Positions 19,157 to 29,139 of a stretch of 64,000 bases of DNA are shown piece by piece. The translations under genes and the position numbers were made by a program. The notes under the pieces are model-generated. The model was not told the origin of the DNA. It ran no database searches and saw nothing but the letters and a program-made list of their open reading frames with translations. The DNA is from Grimontia indica (GTDB taxonomy: Bacteria > Pseudomonadota > Gammaproteobacteria > Enterobacterales > Vibrionaceae): positions 124,001-188,000 of the forward strand of contig NZ_ANFM02000002.1 of the NCBI RefSeq assembly GCF_000333895.2, read 5' to 3'. The stretch's first letter is position 1, and every line of letters begins with the position of its first letter.

Positions 19157-19873
19157 TTAGGCTTCTCCGTCCGGTACGAACACATAGCCCAGACCCCAAA
19201 CGGTCTGAATATAGCGAGGTTTGCTTGGATCTTCTTCAATCATGCGGCGAAGACGCGAGATTTGAACGTCAATCGAACGCTCCATCGCGGAGTACTCACG
19301 ACCACGAGCCATGTTCATCAGTTTGTCGCGGGACATCGGCTCACGGGCATTGGTCACCAGTGCCTTCAACACGGCAAACTCACCCGATGTCAGCGTTAGC
19401 GGCTCGTCATTACGGAACATTTCGCGGGTGCCCAGATTCAGGCGGAACTGACCAAACTCGACAATTTTTTCTTCACTGGAAGGCGCACCCGGTGCTTCTA
19501 CCGTCTGACGACGAAGCACTGCACGAATACGTGCCAGCAATTCACGTGGATTGAAGGGTTTCGGCAGGTAATCGTCAGCTCCCACTTCCAGACCCACGAT
19601 GCGGTCAATTTCGTCGCCTTTTGCCGTCAGCATCAGGATCGGCAATTGATTGTTCGCCTGACGTAGGCGGCGGCAGATAGAGAGGCCATCTTCACCCGGC
19701 AACATCAGGTCCAACACCATCAGGTGAAAATTCTCACGAGAGAGCAAACGGTCCATTTGCTCGGCATTCGCCACACTGCGCACCTGAAAACCTTGCTCAG
19801 ACAAGTAACGCTCGAGCAGCGAGCGAAGACGCATATCATCGTCAACAACCAGGATCTTATGATTATCTTGCAT
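19157..19873 (-). CDS. ompR: Response regulator OmpR
   Basis: Cytoplasmic DNA-binding response regulator, 238 residues. Receiver domain with the acidic pocket DDD (about 11-13), phospho-Asp in MVLDLMLPGEDG (about 55) and the switch Lys in PKPFNPREL. The C-terminal winged helix has the recognition-helix segment SRLRRMIEEDPSKPRYIQTV. First gene of ompR-envZ. The 242-bp divergent region shared with greB contains GTTAC/GTAAC inverted halves (19973-19987) that could be an OmpR site, but I cannot confirm that. Confidence 0.96.
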   Translation of the reverse strand: MQDNHKILVVDDDMRLRSLLERYLSEQGFQVRSVANAEQMDRLLSRENFHLMVLDLMLPGEDGLSICRRLRQANNQLPILMLTAKGDEIDRIVGLEVGADDYLPKPFNPRELLARIRAVLRRQTVEAPGAPSSEEKIVEFGQFRLNLGTREMFRNDEPLTLTSGEFAVLKALVTNAREPMSRDKLMNMARGREYSAMERSIDVQISRLRRMIEEDPSKPRYIQTVWGLGYVFVPDGEA

Positions 19874-19972
19874 GACTTACCTTTCTCTCCGTGTGGTGGA
19901 AATGCCACCAACAATATTAAAGTCTGACACTGATATAAAACATCAGAGTAACGTCCTGTGGGAAGAAAAACT

Positions 19973-19987
19973 GTTACCAGTTGTAAC
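19973..19987. promoter_or_regulatory. Inverted repeat in ompR-greB intergenic region
   Basis: GTTACCAGTTGTAAC: 5-bp inverted halves with a 5-nt spacer, about 100 bp upstream of ompR and 129 bp upstream of greB. It resembles the GTTAC-like halves of OmpR sites but is short. Confidence 0.25.
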
Positions 19988-20115
19988 CCTGCCCCAGAAA
20001 ATTGAATGCGAAATTCGTGCCTCAGCTTAACGTTGCCGGGCAGCTTCGCTTTAATCATGGCAGCAAAGCGGTTATAACTCTTGCCGGAAAACGAAACAAT
20101 CGCTCGGAAAGCAGA

Positions 20116-20601
20116 ATGAAAAAAACCGATTTGGTCACCCGGGAAGGCTACAACAAACTCAAACAAGAGCTCGATTACCTCTGGAAAGAGCGCCGCCCGG
20201 AAATCACCAAGATTGTCTCTTGGGCCGCCAGTCTTGGCGACCGTTCAGAGAACGCGGACTACACCTACAATAAGCGCTTGCTGCGCGAGATAGACCGCCG
20301 CGTCCGCTACCTCCGAAAACGTCTCGAAATCCTGCGTGTGGTCGATTATAGCCCTCAACAGGACGGTAAGGTGTTTTTCGGTGCCTGGGTCGATATCGAA
20401 AACGAAGATGGCGACACTCTCTCCTTCCGCATTGTCGGTCCCGACGAAATTTATGGCCGGAAAGACTACATTTCTATCGACAGCCCTATGGCGCGCGCTT
20501 TGATTAAAAAAGAAGTGGATGACGAAGCGGTGGTGACCACACCGGAAGGGCCGAAAGTCTGGTACGTCAACAGTATCCGCTACCAGCAAGACGAACACTA
20601 A
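20116..20601 (+). CDS. greB: Transcription elongation factor GreB
   Basis: Binds the RNA polymerase secondary channel and stimulates cleavage of backtracked transcripts. 161 residues from the ATG at 20116 ([15 protein letters not shown]), preceded by GGAAAG; an in-frame extension upstream is not conserved. The N-terminal coiled-coil carries acidic tip residues ([13 protein letters not shown]), and the C-terminal FKBP-like domain ends [10 protein letters not shown]. The sequence fits GreB over GreA ([20 protein letters not shown]). tex follows after 38 bp. Confidence 0.95.
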   Translation: MKKTDLVTREGYNKLKQELDYLWKERRPEITKIVSWAASLGDRSENADYTYNKRLLREIDRRVRYLRKRLEILRVVDYSPQQDGKVFFGAWVDIENEDGDTLSFRIVGPDEIYGRKDYISIDSPMARALIKKEVDDEAVVTTPEGPKVWYVNSIRYQQDEH

Positions 20602-20639
20602 GGTTACGCTGCAGCGTGACAATGAATCTAAGGAACACC

Positions 20640-22979
20640 ATGACAACTTCAATCTACCAACAGATCGCGACGGAACTGAATGTACGCGATGCACAGGTTA
20701 TTGCGGCAGTAAACCTGCTGGATGACGGCAATACCGTCCCCTTTATTGCCCGTTACCGTAAGGAAGTGACCAACGGCCTTGACGACACCCAGTTGCGTAA
20801 CCTTGAATCCCGCTTGGGTTATCTACGTGAGTTGGAAGAGCGCCGCCAGGTGATCCTGAAATCGATTGATGAGCAAGGCAAACTGTCCGGTGCACTGAAA
20901 AAAGACATTCTGGATGCAGACAGTAAAAACCGTCTTGAAGACTTGTACCTGCCATATAAACCCAAGCGCCGTACCAAAGGTCAAATCGCGATTGAAGCCG
21001 GCATCGAACCACTGGCGACTCTGCTGTGGGAACAGCCAGACCACGAACCAGAAACCGAAGCGGCGAAATACTTAAACGCTGACGCAGGCTTTGCTGATAC
21101 CAAAGCAGTACTCGACGGTGCCCGTGCGATTTTGATGGAGCAATTTGCCGAAGATGCCGCGCTGCTGGACAAAATCCGCCGTCATCTGAACCAAAGCGCG
21201 GAAATTCAAGCCCGCGTGGTGGCAGGTAAAGAGGAAGAAGGCGCGAAGTTTAAAGACTACTTCGCTCATGATGAATTGCTCAGCAAGGTGCCTTCGCACC
21301 GCGCACTCGCCATGTTCCGCGGCCGCAATGAAGGGATTTTGCAACTGTCACTGAATGCCGATCCGGGTCAGGATGAAAAATCCACTGGCTCATATTGTGA
21401 AACCATCATCAGTGACCATTATGGCGTGACCATTGGCGCTGCAGCCGCTGACCGCTGGCGTAAACAGGTTGTGAGCTTTGCATGGCGTATCAAGATTTTA
21501 ATGCACATGGAAACCGAGCTGATGGGCAACCTGCGCGAGATGGCAGAAACTGACGCTATCAAAGTCTTCGCCGATAACCTGAAAGACTTGCTGATGGCCG
21601 CACCTGCAGGCCCCCGCAGCACCTTGGGTATCGACCCAGGCCTTCGCACCGGTTGTAAAGTCGCGGTGATCGACAACACCGGTAAGCTTTTGGATACCGC
21701 CACCATCTACCCAACGCCGCCACAAAACAAAATTGCAGAATCTGCACGCGTGGTGATGGCACTGGTGAAAAAGCACAATGTGGATTTGATTGCGATTGGT
21801 AACGGCACAGCTTCCCGTGAAACCGACGCCTTTGTGGCTGGCATGCTGAAAGATGCGGGTGAGAAAATCCAAACCGTGATGGTCAGCGAAGCAGGTGCGT
21901 CGGTTTACTCCGCCTCTGAACTTGCCGCGACCGAGTTCCCGGGGCTTGATGTGTCGCTACGTGGCGCGGTTTCTATCGCCCGTCGTCTGCAAGACCCACT
22001 CGCTGAGCTGGTGAAAATCGACCCGAAATCTATCGGTGTGGGCCAATACCAGCATGATGTTAGCCAAAGCCAGCTAGCCAAGCGTCTGGACGCGGTTGTG
22101 GAAGACTGTGTAAACGCCGTCGGTGTCGACGTAAACAGTGCCTCTGCAGCGCTATTGACCCGCGTCGCAGGCCTATCTACCACCATGGCAGCCAACATTG
22201 TGGCCTTCCGCGACGAAAATGGCCGCTTTGAAGATCGCAAAACCCTGCTGAAAGTGCCGCGTCTTGGCCCGAAAGCCTTTGAACAGTGTGCGGGCTTCCT
22301 TCGTGTCATGAAGGGTAAAAACCCATTGGATGGTTCTTCCGTTCACCCTGAGGCTTATCCTGTCGTGAAACGTATTGCCGAGAAATCCGGTAAAGGCATT
22401 GATGCCATGATTGGCAACCATGACTTCCTGCGTGCGCTGAAAGCAGCAGACTACGCTGACGATACCTTTGGTATTCCGACCGTGACCGACATTCTGGCAG
22501 AACTGGCAAAACCTGGCCGCGACCCACGCCCAGAGTTTAAGACCGCCACCTTTGCCGATGGCGTCAATGAAGTGAAAGATCTGATCCCGGGTATGGTGTT
22601 GGAAGGCGTGATCACCAACGTGACTAACTTCGGCGCTTTTGTTGATGTCGGCGTACATCAGGACGGTCTGGTACATATCTCTGCGCTGTCAGATAAGTTC
22701 ATTTCCGACCCACGTGAAGTCGTCAAAGCCGGTGATGTGGTGAAAGTGAAGGTGATGGAAGTGGATCTGCAGCGTAAGCGTATTGGTCTTTCAATGCGCC
22801 TGAGCGATGAGCCGGGTTCAGATAACAAACCTACCCGCGAATCACGTCCTCGCCATCAGGAACGCAGCTTTGGCGGCAATAACCGCAATGACAACAACCG
22901 CCGTGATAACCGTGGCGGCCAGCAATCCGGTTTCGGTGGCGCCTTTGCCGATGCCTTTGCCAAAGCAAAGCGTAACTGA
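20640..22979 (+). CDS. tex: RNA-binding transcription accessory protein Tex
   Basis: 779-residue Tex protein from the ATG at 20640 (AAGGAA ribosome site 4-5 nt before it). N-terminal helical domains are followed by a YqgF/RuvC-like domain ([19 protein letters not shown]), a helix-hairpin-helix pair ([15 protein letters not shown]), and an S1 RNA-binding domain ([22 protein letters not shown]). The C-terminus is a low-complexity Asn/Arg/Gly tail ([17 protein letters not shown]), an RGG-like region of a kind common in vibrio Tex. Likely in one unit with greB and ended by a strong terminator. Confidence 0.95.
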   Translation: MTTSIYQQIATELNVRDAQVIAAVNLLDDGNTVPFIARYRKEVTNGLDDTQLRNLESRLGYLRELEERRQVILKSIDEQGKLSGALKKDILDADSKNRLEDLYLPYKPKRRTKGQIAIEAGIEPLATLLWEQPDHEPETEAAKYLNADAGFADTKAVLDGARAILMEQFAEDAALLDKIRRHLNQSAEIQARVVAGKEEEGAKFKDYFAHDELLSKVPSHRALAMFRGRNEGILQLSLNADPGQDEKSTGSYCETIISDHYGVTIGAAAADRWRKQVVSFAWRIKILMHMETELMGNLREMAETDAIKVFADNLKDLLMAAPAGPRSTLGIDPGLRTGCKVAVIDNTGKLLDTATIYPTPPQNKIAESARVVMALVKKHNVDLIAIGNGTASRETDAFVAGMLKDAGEKIQTVMVSEAGASVYSASELAATEFPGLDVSLRGAVSIARRLQDPLAELVKIDPKSIGVGQYQHDVSQSQLAKRLDAVVEDCVNAVGVDVNSASAALLTRVAGLSTTMAANIVAFRDENGRFEDRKTLLKVPRLGPKAFEQCAGFLRVMKGKNPLDGSSVHPEAYPVVKRIAEKSGKGIDAMIGNHDFLRALKAADYADDTFGIPTVTDILAELAKPGRDPRPEFKTATFADGVNEVKDLIPGMVLEGVITNVTNFGAFVDVGVHQDGLVHISALSDKFISDPREVVKAGDVVKVKVMEVDLQRKRIGLSMRLSDEPGSDNKPTRESRPRHQERSFGGNNRNDNNRRDNRGGQQSGFGGAFADAFAKAKRN

Positions 22980-22991
22980 TAGTTGGGAAAC

Positions 22992-23021
22992 CAAAAACAG
23001 CGCCAAGAGGCGCTGTTTTTG
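22992..23021. terminator. Bidirectional terminator tex/unknown gene
   Basis: 13-bp perfect stem CAAAAACAGCGCC / GGCGCTGTTTTTG with an AAGA loop between converging genes. Confidence 0.9.
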
Positions 23022-23043
23022 TCTCTGCTTGCTTGGCTTACCG

Positions 23044-23517
23044 TCAAATCACGATCAGCACTTCTGACGGGATATTCGCGGCAGACGATTGCTGATAACG
23101 CATGGCAACCACCGCACCAGTACGTTGAGAAGCTTTCAGCTCGTCGATTTTATCCAGGATTTCTTTCGGCAGCTTAATGCGCATGGCATAGCCGTTTTCG
23201 TTTTGCGGCACATACGAACCGCTGGAAAGCATGTTGGTCAGCTGACTTAGGGTTTCATGTGCAGCAAAACCACCACCATTGAACTGTCTTGGGTTTTGTT
23301 CCAGATCGGCGTAATCGGGGTGTTCAGAAGGATCCCAGGATGGGTTCTTCAATTGTTTCTCTTCGGCGAGTACTGGTTTTTCTTCGGCAGTGGCATTTGC
23401 CTGACTGGGTGGGACAATTTTTTCGCGCACGCGATTTTCCCGCGCAACTTGCTCCGTTGGCGGGTTTACTGACGGTACGACAGCAGGGATGCTGACGTTA
23501 GCGGGCGAAATGTTCAT
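23044..23517 (-). CDS. Conserved protein of unknown function
   Basis: 157 residues from the ATG at 23517 (MNISPANVSIPAVV), preceded by GGGAGA. I do not recognise a family with known function. The N-terminal two-thirds is low-complexity (Pro, Ala, Glu, Asn) and looks disordered. The last 55 residues are more regular: YAMRIKLPKEILDKIDEL, then hydrophobic VVAMRYQ and SEVLIVI. No signal peptide or membrane segment. Its neighbour at 23615-23947 also begins MNI and has a similar composition, and the pair sits between tex and bioH, an arrangement I recall from other Vibrionaceae. Confidence 0.65.
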   Translation of the reverse strand: MNISPANVSIPAVVPSVNPPTEQVARENRVREKIVPPSQANATAEEKPVLAEEKQLKNPSWDPSEHPDYADLEQNPRQFNGGGFAAHETLSQLTNMLSSGSYVPQNENGYAMRIKLPKEILDKIDELKASQRTGAVVAMRYQQSSAANIPSEVLIVI

Positions 23518-23614
23518 GCCAATGTTGTCTCCCAACACCGACCGAAGGCGCGTCGCCTGTGAGCATAGGCGGGGTAATCCCCGCGAATGCGCGTGCTATA
23601 TCTCTATAGCGAAA

Positions 23615-23947
23615 CTAGACCAATATTGCGATCAGTCCGCCAATGGTACCCAGTGCAGAAAGCACCTGACCGGCGGAATACGCAGCATCGTCGTTGCTTT
23701 TCACTTCTTCAGGGTGGTCCATGCCAAGCGCCCCGTAGGTGAAAGACTCAACTTTAGACGAAGTGTTCGTGCCTTCGGCTTCCGTTGCTTTGTTAACAGT
23801 CTTACCGTCCGACACTTCCTTCGCGACCTGCTCGTAAGACTGCTTGGCACCCTCGGCTGCCTGCGCCTCATTGCCCTTTGCCGCCTGATTTGGCTGCATA
23901 GGCTTGGCGTAAGCATGCTGAGAATACCCAACGTTACCTATATTCAT
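23615..23947 (-). CDS. Small protein of unknown function with C-terminal hydrophobic tail
   Basis: 110 residues from the ATG at 23947, preceded by GGAGAG. The body is hydrophilic and low-complexity (QPNQAAKGNEAQAAEGAKQ). The last 20 residues (SALGTIGGLIAILV) form a short hydrophobic segment ending at the stop, suggesting a tail anchor or membrane-active end. No known domain. It is upstream of the 23044-23517 gene on the same strand; the 97-bp gap holds two G/C and A/T hairpins (23569-23584, 23595-23610) without T runs. Confidence 0.65.
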   Translation of the reverse strand: MNIGNVGYSQHAYAKPMQPNQAAKGNEAQAAEGAKQSYEQVAKEVSDGKTVNKATEAEGTNTSSKVESFTYGALGMDHPEEVKSNDDAAYSAGQVLSALGTIGGLIAILV

Positions 23948-24045
23948 TATGGTCTCTCCTGATGCCATAGCAAGTAACTTGATTAAAGTATCGGCAGCTA
24001 CAGATTAAAATTTAGCCCCAATTCACTTTATTTCGCTACTTTCCA

Positions 24046-24828
24046 TTAACAGGACGGCAAACATTGGCCACAAAAAGCCAGAAGCTCTTGTGAAAAATGG
24101 TCGGGATCAGAAATGAACGGTGCGTGCGACGCTTTGGCAAAGATTTGCCGCTGCGAACGCGGTGCCAGAACATCCAACTCTTGCGCCACTTTGACAGGCA
24201 CAAGGCCGTCCAGCCGACCGTACATTCTGAGCCAAGGCATTGAAATATCATGCAAGTGAGGCCGCAAATCAGCGTCAGCAAGAATACCAAGGCCGGCGCT
24301 AAGCGCCTCTGGCTGAGGAGACGGGTGAGAGAGGACCGCCTGTTTCAACCACTTAATATCTTGCCGTGCTGTCGGGCTCCCCATTGCCTGAAGCGCCATG
24401 AAACGTTCAACCGTCGTCTGAAAGTCTTCAGCCAATTGTTTCGTAAACGCCTGCAATACCTCGGGTTTTATCCCTCGCCATCCATGTTCTGCAGCAAATC
24501 TTGGTGAGCTGGCAATCGTGACTAGACCTTTCACACGTTCCGGTGCGAGCAGTGCAGCCTGAGTGGCAACCATTCCCCCCAAAGACCAACCGGCCCAAAC
24601 AGATTCCTGCGGTGAATTATCAAGCAAACACTGTGCCATTTCCTCCAAGGAAAAGGCATCGGTCGGTTGACTGAAGCCATAGCCCGGCAGGTCAACACAA
24701 TGAACACGGTAATGCGGGGTGAGAGCAGGCAGGATGTTTTTCCATACGGCGCTGTTCATCCCCCAGCCATGAATGAGAATCAGATCGGAACCCTGGCCTT
24801 CCGTGTGCCAGTACAGAGAAGTCGTCAT
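24046..24828 (-). CDS. bioH: Pimeloyl-ACP methyl ester carboxylesterase BioH
   Basis: Hydrolyses pimeloyl-ACP methyl ester, ending the pimelate-making branch of biotin synthesis. 260 residues, alpha/beta-hydrolase: oxyanion region HGWGMN, nucleophile in GWSLGG (about residue 83), acid in GRLDGLVP and His in SHAPFISDP. It is divergent from the comF gene (31 bp between starts), as in E. coli where bioH faces gntX. No other bio genes are in the window. Confidence 0.93.
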   Translation of the reverse strand: MTTSLYWHTEGQGSDLILIHGWGMNSAVWKNILPALTPHYRVHCVDLPGYGFSQPTDAFSLEEMAQCLLDNSPQESVWAGWSLGGMVATQAALLAPERVKGLVTIASSPRFAAEHGWRGIKPEVLQAFTKQLAEDFQTTVERFMALQAMGSPTARQDIKWLKQAVLSHPSPQPEALSAGLGILADADLRPHLHDISMPWLRMYGRLDGLVPVKVAQELDVLAPRSQRQIFAKASHAPFISDPDHFSQELLAFCGQCLPSC

Positions 24829-24859
24829 TTACACTGCCTAAATTCGTTTATCAACAAGC

Positions 24860-25549
24860 ATGTCCTTGATGTTAAGCACTATCTTACGTGCCTTGCCGCT
24901 GCGTTGTCAGCTTTGCCACCACAGGTTGGAGCAGCATGCTTATCCTTGGTGTCATGCCTGTCACGCCAGCTTGCCCAGTCAGCCACGCTGCCTGCATTGT
25001 GGTTTGCCCACCCCTTACATGATTGAAAGCTGCGGTAGATGTTTGAAAAAGCCGCCGCCGTGGGACAGTTTGTTTTGTGTCGGTGCCTATTCCTTTCCCT
25101 ATGACAAGCTGCTTCACCGCTTCAAGTATCAAGGACATTACTGGCTTGCCCCTGCTCTCGCTAAACTGCTCGCGACAGAGATTGAATCACCTGCGCCTCT
25201 CCTTCTTCCCGTGCCCATGCACTGGAAACGAAGGCTTTGGCGCGGATTTAACCATAGCAGCGTGCTGGCCGCAGAGCTCGCGAGACAACTCAAGGTTCAA
25301 TCTGAGCCCAATGTCTTAAAACGCATTCGTGCCACTCGCCAACAGCAGGGATTAGACCGACAATCCCGTCTTTCAAACTTAAAGCAGGCATTTTCTATCA
25401 AAGGAAAACTGCCGCCACACATCGCCTTGGTCGATGATGTTGTCACCACGGGTGCAACTGTCGCCCAGCTTTGCCGCTTGCTCCGGCAGCATGGCGTGGA
25501 ACGTATTGATGTGTATTGTCTTTGTCGCACACCACCAGAAGCCACTTAA
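24860..25549 (+). CDS. comF: ComF-family phosphoribosyltransferase (GntX/ComF)
   Basis: 229 residues. The N-terminal third has Cys pairs typical of a zinc ribbon (CQLCHHRL, CHAC, CLHCGLP, CGRC); the rest is a type I phosphoribosyltransferase domain with PRPP loop ALVDDVVTTGAT (about 192-203). ComF in naturally competent bacteria aids DNA uptake processing, and the E. coli homologue is GntX; the true substrate is unknown. Short divergent promoter region with bioH; nfuA follows after about 100 bp. Confidence 0.88.
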   Translation: MSLMLSTILRALPLRCQLCHHRLEQHAYPWCHACHASLPSQPRCLHCGLPTPYMIESCGRCLKKPPPWDSLFCVGAYSFPYDKLLHRFKYQGHYWLAPALAKLLATEIESPAPLLLPVPMHWKRRLWRGFNHSSVLAAELARQLKVQSEPNVLKRIRATRQQQGLDRQSRLSNLKQAFSIKGKLPPHIALVDDVVTTGATVAQLCRLLRQHGVERIDVYCLCRTPPEAT

Positions 25550-25650
25550 TTGAAAAGTGAGGGAAAAGTAACCTCGAAGCTTGAGGGGTGATAGCGGACA
25601 AAAACAAGCGTACAATGTAAACAAATACTGGATAAATCAGGTAAGAAGCC

Positions 25651-26235
25651 GTGTCACAAATTATTATTTCAGAAAGTGCACAGAGCCATTTCGGTAAACT
25701 GCTTGAGCAGCAGCCGGAAGGGACTAACATCCGCGTATTCGTGGTTAATCCTGGCACGCAAAACGCAGAGTGCGGCGTTTCTTACTGCCCTCAGGATGCA
25801 GTGGAAGCGACTGACACCGAACTCAAATTCGAAGGTTTTTCTGCCTACGTAGATGAACTGAGCCTTCCGTTTCTGGAAGATGCTGAGATTGATTTTGTCA
25901 CTGACAAAATGGGCTCACAGCTGACGCTGAAAGCACCAAACGCAAAAATGCGTAAGGTGTCTGACGACGCGCCACTGATGGAGCGCGTTGAGTACGTGAT
26001 CCAGACTCAGGTTAACCCACAGCTGGCAGGCCATGGTGGTCACATCAATCTGATTGAAATCACTGAAGACAAAGTGGCAGTGATTCAATTCGGCGGCGGC
26101 TGTAATGGCTGTTCAATGGTTGACGTCACCCTGAAAGACGGCATCGAGAAGCAACTGCTGGAAGAATTCAGCGGCGAGCTCAACGGCGTTCGTGACGTCA
26201 CCGAGCACGCACACGGTGATCACTCTTACTACTAA
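25651..26235 (+). CDS. nfuA: Fe-S cluster carrier NfuA
   Basis: 194-residue scaffold that delivers 4Fe-4S clusters. The N-terminal half is a degenerate A-type carrier domain lacking the full Cys set; the C-terminal Nfu domain has the cluster-binding CNGCS (CxxC) in [17 protein letters not shown]. The start is a GTG at 25651, in agreement with the family N-terminus. Followed by a terminator shared with the converging MATE gene. Confidence 0.96.
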   Translation: MSQIIISESAQSHFGKLLEQQPEGTNIRVFVVNPGTQNAECGVSYCPQDAVEATDTELKFEGFSAYVDELSLPFLEDAEIDFVTDKMGSQLTLKAPNAKMRKVSDDAPLMERVEYVIQTQVNPQLAGHGGHINLIEITEDKVAVIQFGGGCNGCSMVDVTLKDGIEKQLLEEFSGELNGVRDVTEHAHGDHSYY

Positions 26236-26253
26236 GAGCGATTATCTGAGAAG

Positions 26254-26279
26254 AAAGGCGCCCGATGGCGCCTTTTTTG
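26254..26279. terminator. nfuA terminator
   Basis: AAAGGCGCC / GGCGCCTTT stem with a CGAT loop and a T run, 18 bp after nfuA. Confidence 0.85.
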
Positions 26280-26285
26280 TCTCGG

Positions 26286-27623
26286 CTAGTTTGCAGCCAG
26301 AAAGGTATCTCTTCGCCACTGGTGAACGAAAAGTACCCCCAGCGTTAATCCACGCAACGCCATAAAGCCGAGCATCGCCGCCCAAAGCGCATGGTTGCCC
26401 CAGCCACTTAATAGCCACCAAATCACAAAGAAACCTGCCATCGCAACAAACATGGTGTTTCGCATTTCACGTCCGCGCGTCGCACCGATAAACACACCAT
26501 CAAGCAGAAAACACCACATGGCCACGAGCGGCATGGCAATGAGCCAAGGCAGATACACAAATGCCTGTTCACGCACAGCAGGAATATCAGAAATCACCCC
26601 GACGATCTGCTCGCCGAAGATCAGGAAAGCGGCAGTGATAAGCAGGGAGATCACCAAGCTCCAAAAGGTAGTTGCTGTCAGTGAATCTATCAGCTCGTTT
26701 CTGTTCCGGGCACCAATTGCTTTCCCTACCATGGCTTCCATGGCATAGGCAAAACCGTCCATTGCGAAAGAGACCAGCATCAGGAAGTTCATCAGCACCG
26801 CATTGGCTGCCACCACGTTATCACCCAGTGTCGCCCCCTGAAAAGTCATAAAGGTGAAGGCCAGCTGCAGGCAGAGGCTTCGAAGGAAGATGTCCCGGTT
26901 CAGCTTTAAAAGCCGCCCCATACCCGCAGAAGCTTTTTTCCACTGCGCCAATGGAGCAGGCAACATCTCTTGCTTCCAGCGCTGCGCCACAAAATACAAG
27001 CCCAGTGCCATACCGCTGTAATCAGCAATCACACTCGCTGCCGCAGCGCCCTGCACTTTCCAGCCAAAACCCACGACAAACAGCACATCGAGGACAATGT
27101 TGATGACGTTGATAACAATCAGCAGCATCATCGGCTTCTTCGCGTTCTGGGCACCCAATAGCCAACCCATGATCACAAGATTGGTCAGCGCAGCAGGCGC
27201 ACTCCAGATACGCACAGAGAAATACTGATCGGCATAGCGCTTCACTTCTGCGCTTGCATCACTGTAGGAAAACACCCAATCCGCAATCAATGGATGCACG
27301 GTGATAATCGCTAATGCCAGTAACCAGGCAAGGGAGATACCCTGCAGGAACACATTTGCCAGCCCCGCTTTATCGTCAGCGCCATAAGCTTGTGCGGTAA
27401 GCCCAGTGGTAGCCATACGAAGAAAACCGAGCAGCCAGAAAGTCACCGCGATCATGGTGCTGCCGACCGCCACGCCACCGAGGTACCAGGCGTGGTCGAG
27501 GTGACCAATCACAGCCGCATCCACCAGTCCGAGCAAAGGCACGGTAATGTTGGAGAGCACCATGGGAAACGCGAGCGAGAAAACACGCACGTGAAGGGCT
27601 TTTTTTTGCAGCGCTGACAGCAT
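26286..27623 (-). CDS. MATE-family efflux transporter, DinF-like
   Basis: 445 residues with about 12 hydrophobic segments, the MATE layout of two six-helix halves. The start MLSALQKKALHVRVFSLAFPMVLSNITVPLLG and the GLTAQAYGADD segment resemble the DinF branch. It is probably a cation-driven exporter of small organic compounds; the substrate is unknown. In E. coli dinF is next to lexA, but here lexA is 9 kb away. The stop lies only 6 bp from the nfuA terminator. Confidence 0.85.
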   Translation of the reverse strand: MLSALQKKALHVRVFSLAFPMVLSNITVPLLGLVDAAVIGHLDHAWYLGGVAVGSTMIAVTFWLLGFLRMATTGLTAQAYGADDKAGLANVFLQGISLAWLLALAIITVHPLIADWVFSYSDASAEVKRYADQYFSVRIWSAPAALTNLVIMGWLLGAQNAKKPMMLLIVINVINIVLDVLFVVGFGWKVQGAAAASVIADYSGMALGLYFVAQRWKQEMLPAPLAQWKKASAGMGRLLKLNRDIFLRSLCLQLAFTFMTFQGATLGDNVVAANAVLMNFLMLVSFAMDGFAYAMEAMVGKAIGARNRNELIDSLTATTFWSLVISLLITAAFLIFGEQIVGVISDIPAVREQAFVYLPWLIAMPLVAMWCFLLDGVFIGATRGREMRNTMFVAMAGFFVIWWLLSGWGNHALWAAMLGFMALRGLTLGVLFVHQWRRDTFLAAN

Positions 27624-27673
27624 AAATTGGCTCTGTGGTTATCGACAGATAGAGAGTAAGAGGCGGCAGTTTA

Positions 27674-28192
27674 TCAGAATGTGCGGGTTAAAAAGACGGT
27701 ATCCTTGATGGTTTCGCCATCACGCACAAATCCGTTTTTCTCCAGCACGCGGACAGAAGCCAGATTGTTCTCTTCGGCCCCACCGGAAAGCGTCGCGACC
27801 TTGCCGCTCTGTTGGCACCAGCTCACCAAGCCTTGCAGCATCTCACTGGCCAATCCCTTTCTTTGCAGTCTTTCACTCACCACATAACCCAACCGGAGAT
27901 CGAGCAAGCCTTCTGTATTAGTTTATGCATACAGCAAAATAAACCCAGCCAGAGATTGGGCATCCTGCTCTTTCACGGCGAGGAAGGTGGATTCGGTTAA
28001 AGCCTGTTGAAGCCAAACCGCGGCGCTTTGGGCGTCATTCACCGATTGAATATCCGGCGGTAAGTGCTGCTTCACCGATGGGGTCAATAGGGCTGCTAAT
28101 TCCTTAGCCAGATTATCAGAGGCCTCTGAACCAGACGATAACGCCGCGACATCCAGTCGCGGCGTTGAGAATTGAAGATGGGAAAGCATCAT
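27674..28192 (-). pseudogene. GNAT-family N-acetyltransferase gene broken by one in-frame TAA
   Basis: Two apparent frames, 27923-28192 (89 residues, ending LAGFILLYA) and 27674-27907 (77 residues, starting LLDLRLGYVVSE), are in the same reading frame, separated only by a TAA at 27923-27925 and five sense codons. Joined, they give a typical GNAT of about 172 residues: a strand ending in AGFILLYA, then the acetyl-CoA site region RLGYVVSERLQRKGLASEML, and the closing RVLEKNGFV. One base change would create the stop. It may be a recent nonsense mutation, or less likely a sequencing error or read-through. Confidence 0.8.
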
Positions 28193-28221
28193 CCCTGCTC
28201 ACTGTTTGCTTGGGTGTGCAA

Positions 28222-29139
28222 CTATCCTATCGCACGCCACGCATGATCAGCGAGCAAAGCCACAAACAAACCAAATACATGCCAAATGGAGTATTTAAAC
28301 GTCTGCCAAGCCAACCCTTTGCGATCATGGAATTTCAACTGCCACGCGTACCAGGCAAAGCCGAGATTGAGCGCCAAACTACCGAAGAGGTAAATCAGTC
28401 CACTCATTCCCGCCAGCCAAGGCAGTAAGCCCACCACCACCAAAAGCAGGGTGTAGAGCAAAATCATGGTCTTGGTGAATTCCACACCATGGGTTACTGG
28501 CAACATGGGTACGCCGGCTTTGGCGTAATCTTTCTCACGGTGAATCGCGAGCGCCCAGAAATGCGGTGGGGTCCAGGTGAAAATCAGCATCACCAGCAAC
28601 AGTGCATGTGGGTCGAGCGTTCCGGTCACCGCCACCCAACCGAGCAGCGGCGGCATTGCGCCAGCCAAACCACCAATCACGATGTTCTGAGGCGTCGCAT
28701 GCTTCAGCCATACGGTGTAGACCACCGCATAGCCAATCAAACTGGCAAAAGTGAGCCATGCCACCAGCGCATTCAATACCCAAAGGAGCGCAAAGCCCGC
28801 GACCATCAGCAAACCACCAAAGGCCAGCGCCTGTGACGTACCTACCCGGCCTTTTGCAACGGGGCGATGGATGGTGCGCTGCATCTGTCTATCAATACGC
28901 TGGTCAATCACATGATTGAACACCGCAGCCGCAGCGGACTGCATGCCAATCCCTAACAGCCCGAGAATCACGGCGTGAGCAGGAGGCAAAGACGGTACCG
29001 CCAAACACATTCCCACCATGGCGGTCAGCAATAGCATGGCCACCACTTTGGGTTTAGTCAGCTCCAGATAATCCCGCCATTGAGCGGTTTCAGTATTCGG
29101 GGCGCTGTTTGCCAGCGAAGGCGTATTGAATTTAGCCAT
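28222..29139 (-). CDS. ctaB: Protoheme IX farnesyltransferase (heme O synthase)
   Basis: Farnesylates heme B to heme O, first step to heme A. Integral membrane protein, 305 residues, with the prenyltransferase motifs [15 protein letters not shown] (first Asp-rich loop) and [15 protein letters not shown]. Last gene of the SURF1/ctaA group; it overlaps ctaA by 8 nt, implying translational coupling. Equivalent to cyoE of E. coli, but its location in an aa3-type oxidase cluster favours a role in heme A supply. Confidence 0.95.
   Translation of the reverse strand: MAKFNTPSLANSAPNTETAQWRDYLELTKPKVVAMLLLTAMVGMCLAVPSLPPAHAVILGLLGIGMQSAAAAVFNHVIDQRIDRQMQRTIHRPVAKGRVGTSQALAFGGLLMVAGFALLWVLNALVAWLTFASLIGYAVVYTVWLKHATPQNIVIGGLAGAMPPLLGWVAVTGTLDPHALLLVMLIFTWTPPHFWALAIHREKDYAKAGVPMLPVTHGVEFTKTMILLYTLLLVVVGLLPWLAGMSGLIYLFGSLALNLGFAWYAWQLKFHDRKGLAWQTFKYSIWHVFGLFVALLADHAWRAIG

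Noticed and set aside
19288-19299. SlmA-binding-site-like sequence CGGAGTACTCAC inside ompR
   Set aside because: 10 of 12 matches to the consensus is expected about twice by chance in 64 kb, and it lies inside a conserved coding frame.
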